Below, piece after piece: positions 32,201 through 42,449 of a stretch of DNA of 64,000 nt. A program made the translations under genes and the position numbers. The DNA is from Ulva prolifera (Eukaryota; Chlorophyta; Ulvophyceae; Ulvales; Ulvaceae), in the NCBI GenBank assembly GCA_023078555.1, contig CM041196.1, positions 9,814,985 through 9,878,984 on the forward strand, read 5' to 3'. The notes under the pieces are model-generated. The model ran no database searches and was not told the origin of the DNA. It saw only the letters and a program-made list of their open reading frames with translations. The stretch's first letter is position 1. Each line of letters starts with the position of its first letter.

Positions 32201-34829
32201 GCGTGTTACTGACGCTGATGTGCCTCCATTCGCGGCAGAGCACACCTATGACGGGGGAGTGTTGCGCCGTCTGCGTGACCAGCTTCACACCCCCCCTGGT
32301 CATGGTAGGGTTCCTGTCATGGAAATGACTTTCCGGCAGGATAACCCTGAGCCTAGTGAGGCTGTGCATTCTCCACGGTTTGGAGCTGGCTCCTCCGCGG
32401 AGATTATCCGGCGTGACCCTGCTAGGGCAACACCGGAAATAGCCAGAGCAGCTTTGCATCGCACGCGTGCAATGTCCAGAGCTGCTGCTCACCCTGCCGT
32501 CCCTGCTCCCCCTCGTGTTCACGGCGAAGTGTATCATCCTGTCGCCACGCCCTCTCGCACTGCGCGGTATGTTGTCACGCGCAATGCTGTGTTGCACGAC
32601 CCTGGTGTAGAAGCTGCGTTCCCCATTCCAATGTCTGTCAGTGCGTCTGACGAGGACATGGATGAGGATGACGACGGTCCCGGCATCTATGATGACGATG
32701 ACGAACAGCGCATGGACTACACCGTCTCAGATGATGAAAGAGCTGCGGCTCATCAAAATCTGGAGGCTCAGCGGGTCCGTTCTGGAAGTAATTCGGCAGC
32801 GGCCTCAGCATCTGGCGCGGGGGCAGTTGCTCAGCCCTTGCGAGGAGCTGAGGCGCCGAGGCCCTTCTGGGAGGATGAGCCAGATGAGGTGGAGACCGGA
32901 TCCGAATTAGGGGGAGAGGATCCGGACCCCTCAGACGCAGTTGGGGTTGATTTGCCTGACGAGGTGAGGGCCATTCCAGCCGCCTTGCCTCGTATTAAAA
33001 TCAATCCTCTTGTACGCAGACGCCTTGTTCCATTGGCTGCGGATGTAGCAGCTGTACAAATGCATGAGCCTTCGGGCTCTGACATTGCTAGTAGTGAAAC
33101 AGTTGTAGCTGCTATTGATGTTTCAGCTTGCGATCAGGACACATCAGCCGCGGCTGACTGTGGAGTGTCCTGTGCAGGCCTGAAGCCTCAGCATGTGGAG
33201 TCTGGTGAGCAGCAGAGTGTTCAGCGTCGTGGGTCGCGCCGAGCAGCTGCCGCCAGGAAGCAGAAGGCCTCCTCCGACCCTGATATGCCTTCTATGAAGG
33301 AAGGACTTGCGGGTCCGGACAGGGATGCATGGCTGCGTGCCATGCAGGAGGAGGTAGATGCACTGGGTGAGCACGGAACCTTCGGGTTGTGCTATCTGCC
33401 TGCGGGCAAACGGGCTATCTCGGGCAGATGGGTGCTCAAGATCAAGCGTGGGCCTGCGGGGGAGATTCAGCGCTACAAGGCACGCTATGTAGCGCGGGGT
33501 TTTTCTCAGGTAGAGGGTGTAGACTTTTTTGAGACTTGGTCACCTGTTGGGAGCTATGCGACACTTCGTGTGTTGCTGTCAGTTGCTGCTCAGGCAGATT
33601 TAGAAATTAGACACATAGATATACAGTGTGCTTTTCTGAATGGTGAGCTGGAGGAGGAAGTGTTCGTTGAACAGCCCCCGTACTTCACTGACGGGACAGC
33701 ACGTGTATGGAGATTGCATAAAACCCTGTATGGCCTGAAGCAAGCTGCTCGCGAGTGGCACAAAGCTTTAGTAAAGGTCTTAGCAGAGATGGGATTTGTG
33801 TGCGCACAGAGTGATCCCGGACTGTATGTTAGAACATCTGGTCTTTGTTTTATCTTTCTGTGGGTCGACGACTTGTTCATATTCAGCGGCACTGCGGGGC
33901 TGCAAGAACTTGTCGACATAATCCTCACGAAATTCGAAGGCAGAGACCTGGGTGAACTAGCCTGGGCACTTGGCACTGAGATCATGCGTGATCGCAAGGC
34001 CAAGACAATCACCATGACACAGCGAAACAAAATCCATAGCCTGCTTGAAAAGTACAGTATGTCTGATTGTCGAAAGTCTCCCACTCCGTTAGTGCCGCGG
34101 CAACAACTGAGGAGTGTGAAAGAGCACCCGGACCTGGAAAAAGCCAGTGCTGCTGAGCATTCCAGGTTCATGAGTGCTATAGGAAGCATCCAGTACATTG
34201 CAGGAGTGACACGACCTGACCTCAGCTACGTGGCACATGCCCTGGCCCGGCACATGTCCAGTAGTCTGAAGGAACATTGGTTGGCTGTGCAACATGTTCT
34301 GAGATACCTGCAGTCCACAAAGAACTTAGGAATAAAATTTGTAGGCTCTGAGGGACACGGGTGTTTGATAGAGGCTTATTCAGATGCAGATTTTGCGAAC
34401 TCTGCTGATCTGAAAAGCGTGTCTGGTATGGTTATTCGGGTGTATGGGAACTGTGTTCTCTGGCGTTCGAAGAAGCAGAGTATAGTGGCTGGGGATACAA
34501 CAGAGGCTGAACTCATCGCGATGAGTGCAACAGCCAACGAGTTAATGTGGGTGAAGCAGTTGCTTCTCGACCTAAAACTCGTCCCGTATAAGCCAACTCT
34601 GTGGGGTGATAATAAAAGTGCCAATATCTTGGCAGTGAATGCTGTTTCCACTGACAGATCCAAGCACATTCGTGTGCGGCACTTGCGAGTGCGGGAATAT
34701 GTCCAGATGGATGAACTTAAGGTAGCATGGGTGGGCACTGTTGATCAGTTAGCGGATGTGTTTACCAAAGTGCTGCCCGGACCTGCTTTGTTAGAAGTTC
34801 GTAATAAACTCCAGCTAGTGGAGACGTAG
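29274..34829 (+). CDS. Copia Gag-Pol polyprotein, copy 2 (all motifs intact)
   Basis: 1851 residues in one frame. Gag has a CCHC zinc knuckle (C323-F-F-C..H..C336). The protease has D370-S-G. Integrase has zinc ligands H566, H570, C602, C605 and catalytic D636, D703, E739, an exact D,D35E spacing. The Copia-type RT (RVT_2) starts near residue 1370, with E-T-W-S-P-V and the W-V-D1532-D1533 box (YVDD in most relatives). RNase H has D1704, E1746 as the likely catalytic Glu, and D1779. Between integrase and RT lies a long Asp/Glu-rich linker. The polyprotein makes the particle, copies the RNA and integrates the DNA. Gag and Pol are not separated by a frameshift or stop, as usual for Copia. Confidence 0.97.
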   Translation: MSLSNANSNANSPREERRDDADQQPLVDRDADQQLPDGEQPAGMLLRGGRIVRPRPSSHTGQSSQQVPFSSHVVNDPGHTESLISLETLTEALRASRGRSEPDLTKGKLPDWNYKTESFVAYEQKVFLWLGQFELDHLLQHAPSADEQRVHARARTQVLMSLPDADRTTVYRMSHLCEAWSYLTAKYRPSTEAEIHRLWSRFNSLSQHIKDVATYCGEVMSVYTQLEALGADVGQRWLRLKLLEVGEEFNAVRGEVQHSSPHVIISRLTEHADLLKQQRSLQARSGAPAGKPGHGWRKQHRGDGPVVAALAAGQAPREETRTCFFCKKKGHLRANCPQRKQAAARDVCTIEMPAKYPQPDASMPWNIIVDSGSDMHIVGNREMFTEYGPCQKVANLAGPGQLSIMGRGTIQVNLGAYVDKHGNTHPLDVEIPGVYYAPECPYNLLSTMGLRSEQMFLDTRRNVLYVPGLGDMATGVEDDVKYQELDVDGHPVFAFKMAVDTKPILVGAPVNSGVVWSNQSSPTSVIEDQQQWHHVAVAAIDLKRPNAGGAEVPHDAYLLEPAFLAHLSFHQSNWVLKRMQSNSEFYGHLNLDVDSEPLGNRCHGCRIGKVPAGNFSANDRELMGQAKWPGEQLHADLAGPVSPVGIGGVKYVLFVMCAFTRYTFVVGLRKKSEAAAMISYIIERIRVNVVKPGEPGVRILHTDKGGEFMVAALKLYLQRRGITHRLTPTAAHRCNGMIERRIGVAFESLRAVLLASGLPLFLWIECLASVVHGHNLTPSSALYHDKLASILKGLKAQHAVNASADVDEAERSLGKGKRMKKAERDKLRDEEKRKYKLLATTELDEFLVRSCDKDIIPYMAFFRDTSVEVFQDLLRQQRPWGVEVYAYPRDDKLRKLSPRGVPAYWVGAGLGPSMQRVYAQDVPGGRVFVVRQVMCTADQMIRHVRKYDASAVVDKREPKEFANSYTVAFEGDDEGERVTDADVPPFAAEHTYDGGVLRRLRDQLHTPPGHGRVPVMEMTFRQDNPEPSEAVHSPRFGAGSSAEIIRRDPARATPEIARAALHRTRAMSRAAAHPAVPAPPRVHGEVYHPVATPSRTARYVVTRNAVLHDPGVEAAFPIPMSVSASDEDMDEDDDGPGIYDDDDEQRMDYTVSDDERAAAHQNLEAQRVRSGSNSAAASASGAGAVAQPLRGAEAPRPFWEDEPDEVETGSELGGEDPDPSDAVGVDLPDEVRAIPAALPRIKINPLVRRRLVPLAADVAAVQMHEPSGSDIASSETVVAAIDVSACDQDTSAAADCGVSCAGLKPQHVESGEQQSVQRRGSRRAAAARKQKASSDPDMPSMKEGLAGPDRDAWLRAMQEEVDALGEHGTFGLCYLPAGKRAISGRWVLKIKRGPAGEIQRYKARYVARGFSQVEGVDFFETWSPVGSYATLRVLLSVAAQADLEIRHIDIQCAFLNGELEEEVFVEQPPYFTDGTARVWRLHKTLYGLKQAAREWHKALVKVLAEMGFVCAQSDPGLYVRTSGLCFIFLWVDDLFIFSGTAGLQELVDIILTKFEGRDLGELAWALGTEIMRDRKAKTITMTQRNKIHSLLEKYSMSDCRKSPTPLVPRQQLRSVKEHPDLEKASAAEHSRFMSAIGSIQYIAGVTRPDLSYVAHALARHMSSSLKEHWLAVQHVLRYLQSTKNLGIKFVGSEGHGCLIEAYSDADFANSADLKSVSGMVIRVYGNCVLWRSKKQSIVAGDTTEAELIAMSATANELMWVKQLLLDLKLVPYKPTLWGDNKSANILAVNAVSTDRSKHIRVRHLRVREYVQMDELKVAWVGTVDQLADVFTKVLPGPALLEVRNKLQLVET

Positions 34830-34846
34830 CAGGGTTTATGGGGGAG

Positions 34847-35199
34847 TGTCACAATGCATGAGCCTGCGGGCAGCAGTGTGGTGACAGGTGCACCCATGCA
34901 CGAACGATCCGCGGATCCAGTGTAGGGGTAAGCCGCCAGCTAGGATCGTCTCGATATAGTGAGAGAGATCGTGCGAGGGTTTCCCGCCGTAACCTTGAGT
35001 ATTGAGTGTTCAGTGTGCATATAAGCATGTGCACACTGAGATCTGTAACCATTCTCTCTACTGTTTCCCGGTACTAGCACTTCCCTTCAACATCTCTCGG
35101 TTCTACCTCTGTGCGCAGCAGGTATGAGATGTTGGCTGTCCTGACCTGACCTGAATGAGGACTGCGCGTCCGCCCTGCACAAAGATAGCTTTTCTGACA
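34847..35199 (+). repeat. 3' LTR of Copia copy 2
   Basis: 353-bp partner of the LTR at 28615-28967 with one substitution. It is preceded by the purine tract ATGGGGGAG at 34838-34846. Transcripts would terminate within it. Confidence 0.95.
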
Positions 35200-35204
35200 A
35201 CTTA

Positions 35205-36066
35205 AGCGTCGAAAACTTAAGCATTAAGCTGCGCAGCGCACTGTTTGTTCTTGTTGCTGAGACAACCAATCTGACTGTAGAAAGCGCTGCTGATATTCCT
35301 CGCAGCGACGTAAGCAGGGCCAGTTTTTCCGTCCTGTACAGAAGATCTGTCAGTAAATCCTGCACGCATGTATTATCACGGACAGGATTCAGGAGCTCAC
35401 ACAATAGGTCGGAAGCCACAGGTGCTGGAGGGCTGACCGCGGACGCCATGTTCCAAGCACGTTGTTATTCTGACATGGCTGTCGCACCCCTGCTGCTGCT
35501 TTCCTCAGCGCGTCCGCGTAACCTTTCGTCAGCATGCTGCCTGGGTACATCCTCTCGTCTGCTGGGGCCTCCTCGTTGACGAGTGCAGCCACCAGCTTTC
35601 CTTGTTTGTCAGCCTCCGCCATGCGAGCGACTTTTTTCTCCATCCCTGCCGTCCACATCAGCACCCCATCCTTCATGCGCTCCCACTTCTCGTGATCCTC
35701 GCCCGCAACCGTGGCGGTGGAACAGGCAGTGCCCTGCGCTGTCGGCGTTGCTGCAAAGCTCCCTCTCCCTTTCCCCAGCGGCTTCACGAGCACGGGCGAC
35801 ACAAGCACACCGGCTATGGTGCCTTTCTTGAAGAAGTACAACACGCAAGTCTTCAGTTTCTCTTGACTGTCGATGTCTACGGTGCTGTCCTTGTCAACCG
35901 TCGACGCCAGAGTTAAACCGTCGACGCCGGCGCCTCTGCTCCATACGTTGCTCACCAGCACATCGAGCATCCCTCCCCCGTCCTCTACATCCTCTACATC
36001 ATCTACAACCTCTTGCTCGATCACGACCGGCGACGCGCGATGAAATGTAAACTGGAGCTTGGTCAT
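35205..36066 (-). CDS. 5' exons of the spliced minus-strand gene split by Copia copy 2
   Basis: The ATG at 36066 opens a 225-codon frame (M-T-K-L-Q-F-T-F..) that is rich in Val/Asp/Glu at first, then contains K-K-V-A-R-M-A-E-A-D-K-Q-G and G-S-M-L-T-K-G-Y-A-D-A-L-R-K-A. A second frame (about 35449-35220, L-L-C-E-L-L-N-P-V..) probably continues it after an unresolved short intron. Without the Copia insertion, this would join the exons at 28588-27501. The start lies about 0.3 kb from the CACTA transposase ATG, head to head, so the genes may share a promoter region. No known domain was recognised. Confidence 0.45.
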
Positions 36067-36383
36067 ACTGCGGTAATCGACGTAGATGTTTAGACACTAA
36101 GAGACGCAACGGCAGTAGGTGTTATTGTGAATCAGTATCAGACATAATTGTCCTGGCATGCTGTGCTGTGCCGCGCTTTCACTGGTAAGGCAGTCAAGCG
36201 TCGTTGCGGTGTCTGCCTTTGAATACCGGTCTGCCTCGATATCCCGGCGCACGTCCCGTCGCCGTGGCGGCCAGGCGTTCTGTGTACGTGTCGCTGTACT
36301 CTTTCGACCTGAATGCGGTTGTCCTCACAGTAGGTGCCAGAGATTCAGGTAGCCTTTCCACCCCTTTCTGCCGGCCGCTGGAG
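36067..36383. promoter_or_regulatory. Divergent intergenic region between the two spliced genes
   Basis: About 0.3 kb between the starts of the minus-strand coiled-coil gene and the plus-strand transposase. No TATA box was confidently placed. A bidirectional promoter is inferred from geometry only. Confidence 0.3.
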
Positions 36384-37190
36384 ATGGCCGCATCCAGAAG
36401 GACGAGGGATGAGGTCGATGCCTTGATGGGAGAGATTAACTGTAAGCGTCTACTCCGTCCAGAGCGTGTGGGGAAGGAGACACTTAAATTCCAGTGTCAA
36501 GCCTGTGGTGAGAAGTTCATCAGACATACCACCGCTCAAAACCACTATGAGCCTTGCCAAAAGCGCTTGAGGAGGGCCCCTGCGGCCCGTGCCAAGGGAG
36601 CTGCTGGTGGCCACGATGGGGCAGGTCCATCCTCGCGGCCACCTACGCCATTCTCCTCCGCTACCCTTGGGGCTGACGTCAGCGCGGTTCCCGATGGGGC
36701 TGGCCCCTCTTCGCCACAGCCCATACCCCCTGCGCTGGCTTGCCACCCCAACCATCCCGCCAACTCTGACGACCTTTTCGCTGTGCGAACCCCTCCATGC
36801 ATCCCGGCGCTCTAGGCCCGCGTGCCTTGCCTGCTGTTGTTTGGTCTGACAGTGACTGATGTGGCCCATGTGTGGGCCCGCTGTGGACCCAGGCCGGGCG
36901 GTGCGGCTGCTCATACCTGCATCTGCAGCTACTGCACTAATTCGCGTGATTTTACAGCTGCCCCCACCCTCCGACATCGACGAGGCCGAGTACCCCGCCC
37001 GGGATACAGACTCGGACTCCTACTTCTCAGACGCTTGTTCCATCCCCTCCTCGTCCGAATCAGAATACAGCACGGACGGGTCCGAGGTGTGGCAACTTTA
37101 ACATCGGGGCATGTTACGTCGTGTCTCCCCTGGCGTGCTGATTTCCCAGGTCGCATGTGTATCCCTCTTGCAGGACGATGACGTCGACAG

Positions 37191-37227
<37 letters not shown>

Positions 37228-40200
37228 ACCACCGGGGCCCGGAAGGGCTCAGGAGCCTGGTGGCATGAGCAACGAAAGAAACACATATACACCAGGAGCG
37301 TCCTCACCGTACTTCCGGTGTGCATGTGGATTGCGCAGTTGAAGAGCCTCTTTCGCATACAAGACGTGGTCGTCGATACATGGTGCAGGTTCATACATTA
37401 CCTCCTGCTACCTGATGGCAACTTTTTCCCACCCTCGTTCCACCTCGTCAAGGCAGTGCTGGATGTCCCGGATGTGTCGTCCGTGACGCGGCACGTTTGT
37501 CCCCAGTGCTGGGAAATGTTTCCTGAACTTGATCCAAGTGACCATCAGCATCACTTGGAGGACACCTGTGGCACACCTGGATGTACACAGCCACGGTTCG
37601 ATGTCGACCTTACGGGAAAGGGTGTCCCAGTCCGCTCTGTCTTCTACTTTGGTGAAGAGGCCTCACTGAAGGACCTCCTGCTGCAACGGGGGCTGCTGAT
37701 GAGCATCCAAGAAGCCAGGGCAGCAGCGATCGAGGACAAGACCAGCTTCATCAACTCCCCTGCAGGAAAGGCCCTGGACAAAGCATATGGGAACAAGATT
37801 ACAAAGCCAGAGGCCGGGGAAGTCGTTCTGCTGTTCGGTCTCGGTGTGTTCAGCCCTCCCCATCTCTGTCGCTTTGCTTTCTGGAAAACGCAGTGAATTG
37901 TGTCCCTTGGTTGCCTCACCACTCACTTGCAGGGGGGGATGCTGCACAACTGTATGTCAACAAACAGCACGGCGTCACGATCTGGGGGATCCGCCTGCTT
38001 GATCTCCCGCCCCATCTCGCATGTACTAATGAGGCCTGGATTCCCCTTGGTGTGGTGGAGGGTCCATCCGAGCCGACATGCATGGCCGGCATTCTGGAGT
38101 CCGTGGTGGCGTTCTTCAAGAAGCATGATCGGGGCGCGCACTCACCTTGCCTGTCTGGTCACTGGCGCGTGATGTGTACAGTTCCCGATCACGTAGTGTC
38201 TGGCCCCCGTACCACGTGATGGCTTGAATGCAGGAGCTGGGGGTGAGGCACTCAACATCACACTGGCAGGGGGCGAGGTACTGTCCGTTTGGCCGGTGCT
38301 CTGCGGTGTGGAGGGGGATATCCCCTGGCTGGAGAAGCTTACTAACAGCATCGGTCATACAGCCAAGAGGGCATGTTTCAGATGCGCATAGAACGGCATG
38401 TGGGTGTTCTCCGCCAACACTGTGAGGTGCGTAGTGTCTGCTTCCAGTCACATCCCACACCTGCCTGTCTTGGCCCCAACGTTATTTTCCAACCACTCCT
38501 CACCTGCGTGCAGGTGGCTTGGACACCATCGCCCTCTGCAGCAGCCCGCCCCCTGCTATGCCAACGGACCTCTGAAGGGGAAAACTCTCACTCCAGAGGA
38601 GGAAGCTGCAGCATCGACGGCAACCCCGCGGATGGTGGCCGGGAGTGTGCAACCCGACGCAGGGGGCATCCCCCCGCGGACTGCGTGGACCGAACCGCAG
38701 CCGGTGCCACCGAGTTCTTGGATGTCAGACAACCGACTGAAGTACTCGGCGGCGGAGATCATGGCCAGGGGCAGGAAGGGCGACAAGATCGCCGCCCAGG
38801 TGCAGCTTCGTATGCTCGGTCCCTATTCCCCATTCCCAACACGACCTGAAAGCCGTCTGACCAATGCCACTAGCAGGTGGCGCAGACGGAGTGCCATTGC
38901 ACCCCCGCAGGAATTCCCAATGCATGGGTGGGCGTTCAGGTGCATACTCCGACCTGGGATCGATTCCGCAAAAAAGACACGCCGGAGTTAAGGGCTAAGC
39001 TCGCCAAGGATGAGTACAAGCTATTGGGTGTGAAAGGGTCCCCGCTGTTCAGCATCCTCTCCTACTTCAAGTTCGCCCTGCACCCTCTGCCGCATGCTGC
39101 TCCCTGCCTTGCATTCGAGTCAATTTTGTGTACCGGTTGCCGGAGGATGTTGTCAAGGCGATCGCCGCCAGAGCTCCCCATATAATGCAGACGTCTCTTT
39201 TCAAGAAAGTGTACACTGACATCACCAAGTGCGTCACCTATGCCGTCAGTTCCTAGGCTGTGCCGACACTTCCCCTGCCTGTGGAGGGGCCCACCTGTAG
39301 CCGGTCATCGCCGTGTCATCACCTCCGCATGAATCACTTGACGGAAGGGTCTCCTGCAGGCACCGCAGACGGTGGCTCATGGAGGACTGGCTGGCCTTTA
39401 CTGAGACATTCTCCCTGTACCTCCTACACAATCTCCCGTGGAAGCCGTCCGAGTTGCCAATTCGGAAAGTGTTTGAGCAGATGTGGGGGCTCCTGCGATT
39501 AGGGGCCCTGTATTGCCTCAGATATGAATCGGGGCAGCACACACCAGCCCGGATCACACAGGCCCAGGGGACGCTGCTGCAGTACGCCAAACTCGCGGAG
39601 GAGACGTTCGAGGGAGCTGCTATCAGTACCTACAAGCTGCATCTGGCGGCTTGTCACCTCCCTGATCAGGTGAGGTGTTGCGGTGCAGCCTTCTTCATTC
39701 TCGAATTCTGGATAGAGCGGATGGTCCAGCTGCTGAAGAGGCTGATCAAGTACCGTTCCACTCGTTGTCCAGAGCAGGTGTATGTGAACGATGAATTGCT
39801 TCGTCGAACTTGCATGCGGTTACTGCACGATGCTGGCACAGTGAATGCAGCCATGACAACTCTGTCGGATGCCATTGCCACCGAAAAACGCCGGAGGGCG
39901 CGAACGCGCAGTGGCAGGTCAGCACCCGAGCAATCTCTTGATATTGACCGGGTTACCGGCCGGGTGCATGGTGCTGGCAGGGAGCTGTCTCTTTCGGAGT
40001 CAGCCGAGGTGCTCCCTCTGGACTTCAACGGAGGGGCCATTTCCGGGCTGCCGTACCTCCTCTTCCACCAAGACTCCCTCCAGGAAGAGGGCTGGCCTAC
40101 GCACCGTCGCCTGGGGGCGGGCCATGCCCGCCGGGTGGCTATCACCCGGGCAATTGGGTTGCCGGTGAGAGGTTCTGTAGATGAATGTCGCAAGGAGGGC

Positions 40201-40704
40201 ACAGTGACCCTGTGCAAATTCCAACGGGTACAGTCCCGCGTGGGGGACGTCTTCAGCAGTGCACAACAGTCAACACAGGGTAAGAAGGATAATAAGTGGT
40301 GCCTCGTGAAGTACCTTATTGAGGGGGGTTGGGGAGAGGGCGGAGGGACAGTGACGTACTACGTAGGGGAGATGCAGTACATGATGCGGGCGACGTTGCA
40401 GCCCCGGGACGGGGTCACCTGCGTGTCATGTGTGCACGAGCCCGACCCCTTGTATCTGGGGGTTGCCGACCTGTATAGGAGTACGCAGCCAGTCACACCC
40501 GGAGCCCGCGCGCCGGACCCCGTGTTGGGGCGGCCCCCCGAGTTTTTTTGTGTGGCGGGTGCACACCGTGGGTCCAGGGCGTATGAAGGCAGATACGTAA
40601 TAGACGTGGATGCTGTGCCCTGCCAACTAGTCCCCGTCAGAAGTAGTGTACAATGTGTGCAGTATTGGGCGACTGCCAATAAGGCTTCTGGCCGCACGGT
40701 GTGA
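36384..40704 (+). CDS. CACTA/EnSpm-superfamily (Plavaka-like) transposase, multi-exon
   Basis: A spliced gene. The ATG at 36384 starts an exon with a C2HC finger (F-Q-C-Q-A-C..H-Y-E-P-C). An acidic exon spans 36958-37086. Exon 37174-37843 has a poly-Pro run, then W-W-H-E-Q-R, L-L-P-D-G-N-F-F-P and V-C-P-Q-C-W. Exon 37933 on joins in phase to give L-F-G-L-G-G-D-A-A-Q, the likely first catalytic Asp, followed by I-W-G-I-R-L-L-D-L-P-P. A later exon has E-G-D-I-P-W-L..C-F-R-C (second Asp, 38317). The last exon, to 40704, has S-T-Y-K-L-H-L-A-A-C-H-L-P, F-W-I-E-R-M-V-Q and a Y-Y-V-G-E-M-Q segment near the end, as in fungal Plavaka and other Tnp2-type proteins. Such enzymes cut and paste DNA. Some internal exon joins (38.1-39.3 kb) are unresolved, and decay there cannot be excluded. 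Confidence 0.7.
37191..37227 (+). repeat. Poly-C tract of 37 nt within a transposase exon
   Basis: An uninterrupted C run between GTCGACAG and ACCACCGG. It encodes about 12 prolines. As 37 is not a multiple of three, the reading frame downstream depends on its exact length. Confidence 0.9.
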
Positions 40705-40934
40705 AGGACCCTTGCTGTCATGTAAACTATCCCTTCTGCCCCTGAGGGACGGATCATTTGGGACCAAGATGGACCGAGATGGGTCGTGTTCAGCGTCAAC
40801 ATATGTACACCGGTGGTCGCCTGCCTCATCCAGTCCCTGTGCTCAGTGCGCGTGTAGCCACATGTGGCCTTCTTCGACCACCGGCGTCGCAATCGCTAGC
40901 GCATGTCGTCTCCATTGCACAGAATACTACCTGT

Positions 40935-41425
40935 CGATTGTGCAATCGTCTTTGCCAGTGTATGTTGACATTGACGAAGGAGTGAGGTTTCAATTCGCGG
41001 TGAATCGCAGAGTACTGTCGTCGTGTGCAAGTATGATGTCGGATGGGGCCTTACGGACATTGAAAGCTAAATTAGACAGTAAGGAGTCGTATGAGAAGTC
41101 TTTCTATCGATTCGTGAAGGCCGCAGAGAGAGGAAAGTGGACGCCTGGGCAACCCATCCCAGAGATATCGCTATGCGACAGGGACGCGGGATTCCCCGTC
41201 GATCTCATGGGTCTTGGCTACGTTCTTACAGCAGCAGACATTACCATGGTGGGATGTGTGGTAGCTGCCGGTGGGGATGGGTTGGAAATGTACCTTGATT
41301 CGATACAAGCGATGAAAGAAGCGGCAGACGCAGTGACCCCGACGGACAACGACTCCTACGTAGAGTGGAAGGTGGTGTCCTTGTGGCATGACCTTCGAGC
41401 ACTCGCATTCGAGCGTGCGTGTTGA
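40935..41425 (+). CDS. Unrecognised exon-like ORF downstream of the transposase
   Basis: The frame is open from 40646 to 41425. The convincing part begins after an acceptor-like TTTGCCAG near 40958 (Y-V-D-I-D-E-G-V-R-F..). It contains a charged helix (L-K-A-K-L-D-S-K-E-S-Y-E-K) and a Gly/Val-rich stretch, ending E-R-A-C and a TGA. No domain was identified. It lies on the transposase strand and could be another gene of the same transposon. Confidence 0.35.
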
Positions 41426-42449
41426 GACCTATTGGTCTGGTCTTGGGTAACAGACCTCGATGGCAGTAAGTAGAAACGGTGATGGGTCAAGATTGCCGCA
41501 GCACGAGGGCTGTATAGGCACAAACAGAGCAGGGGTACACTCACACGCAGGGATGCGACGTGCCAGTGCAGGAATGGAAGGCGCCCCAACCAGACTACTG
41601 TAAAGCGTGCCTGGTCCCAGCAAGCGCTCGGTATAAATACCGGGGTGTGTGCGCCCAGGTCAATCCCCCTGTCAAAGCTGGCCTCGCCGAATCGTGCCGC
41701 ATAACTGCCACACTGATCCCACATCCCGCATAAGCGCGGGAGATCTTAAATTGTGGCTCACAGAGCCTGAGATGAGTGTAAGCAAAGCGCACGTAATTCG
41801 TGGGCAGCTCTGGGTGGCTGTACAGATATTATCGTGCATGCCAACCCTGGAGCCCGCCGGGCGGACCCTGTGTAACGGCGGTAATGCACACAGTAAGACG
41901 TAATATGTGCAGTAACGATTCGGCTAGCCGCATAAAGCCATAATAAGCCTATGACGGGACACATTGTGCCGGGAGAAGGCTGTACACAGTGCTGATGCAA
42001 TGTGCACGTAAGGCTGGTGGACGCGTGCAGTCACACGTGGCGAGTGCAGGCACGTAAGCCTACTGAGCGTACGTGTGATCATACTGTGTACAACTCGATC
42101 GGTAATTCAAAAGCTATGCGTGTGTGACCGTCCACATGGCTGGACAAGCCGCTGCGCATATAAGAAAAGGTGTTAATTGTGCCAGCATGCGCTAGTGTGA
42201 GAGATATCTCACAACAGTGCGGTCCGTACCGAGGCCCCGTGCGAGCCCCCAGAGATTGTGTTGTATAGATCGTGCCTGGACACGGTGGGAGTGGGGGAGG
42301 ATGCCGGCGGCGCCCGCGAGCGTGTGCTGCTCACAGGCGGGACATAGAGGATACAGGAATGGGTAGAGCGAGAGTCCACGGCTCCGCGGAATCCGGTACC
42401 GAAGTGGCCAGCGGCTGCAGTAACGGAAGCCCCGCTACAGGCACCGAGG
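41426..42449. other. About 1 kb without a supportable gene
   Basis: Only short overlapping frames on both strands. No repeat partner was noticed in the window. Confidence 0.35.

Larger units (their letters stand above)
28615..35199 (+). mobile_element. Full-length, apparently intact Copia retrotransposon, copy 2
   Basis: A 6585-bp element with 353-bp LTRs (28615-28967 and 34847-35199) that differ at one base (28919 G, 35151 C). A perfect ACTTA target-site duplication lies at 28610-28614 and 35200-35204. Order: LTR, PBS, 0.3 kb leader, gag-pol 29274-34829, polypurine tract ATGGGGGAG, LTR. The single LTR difference indicates a young insertion. It landed in what looks like an intron of the minus-strand gene, about 22 bp from a splice acceptor. 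This is the only copy here with all coding motifs intact, so it could be autonomous. Confidence 0.97.
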
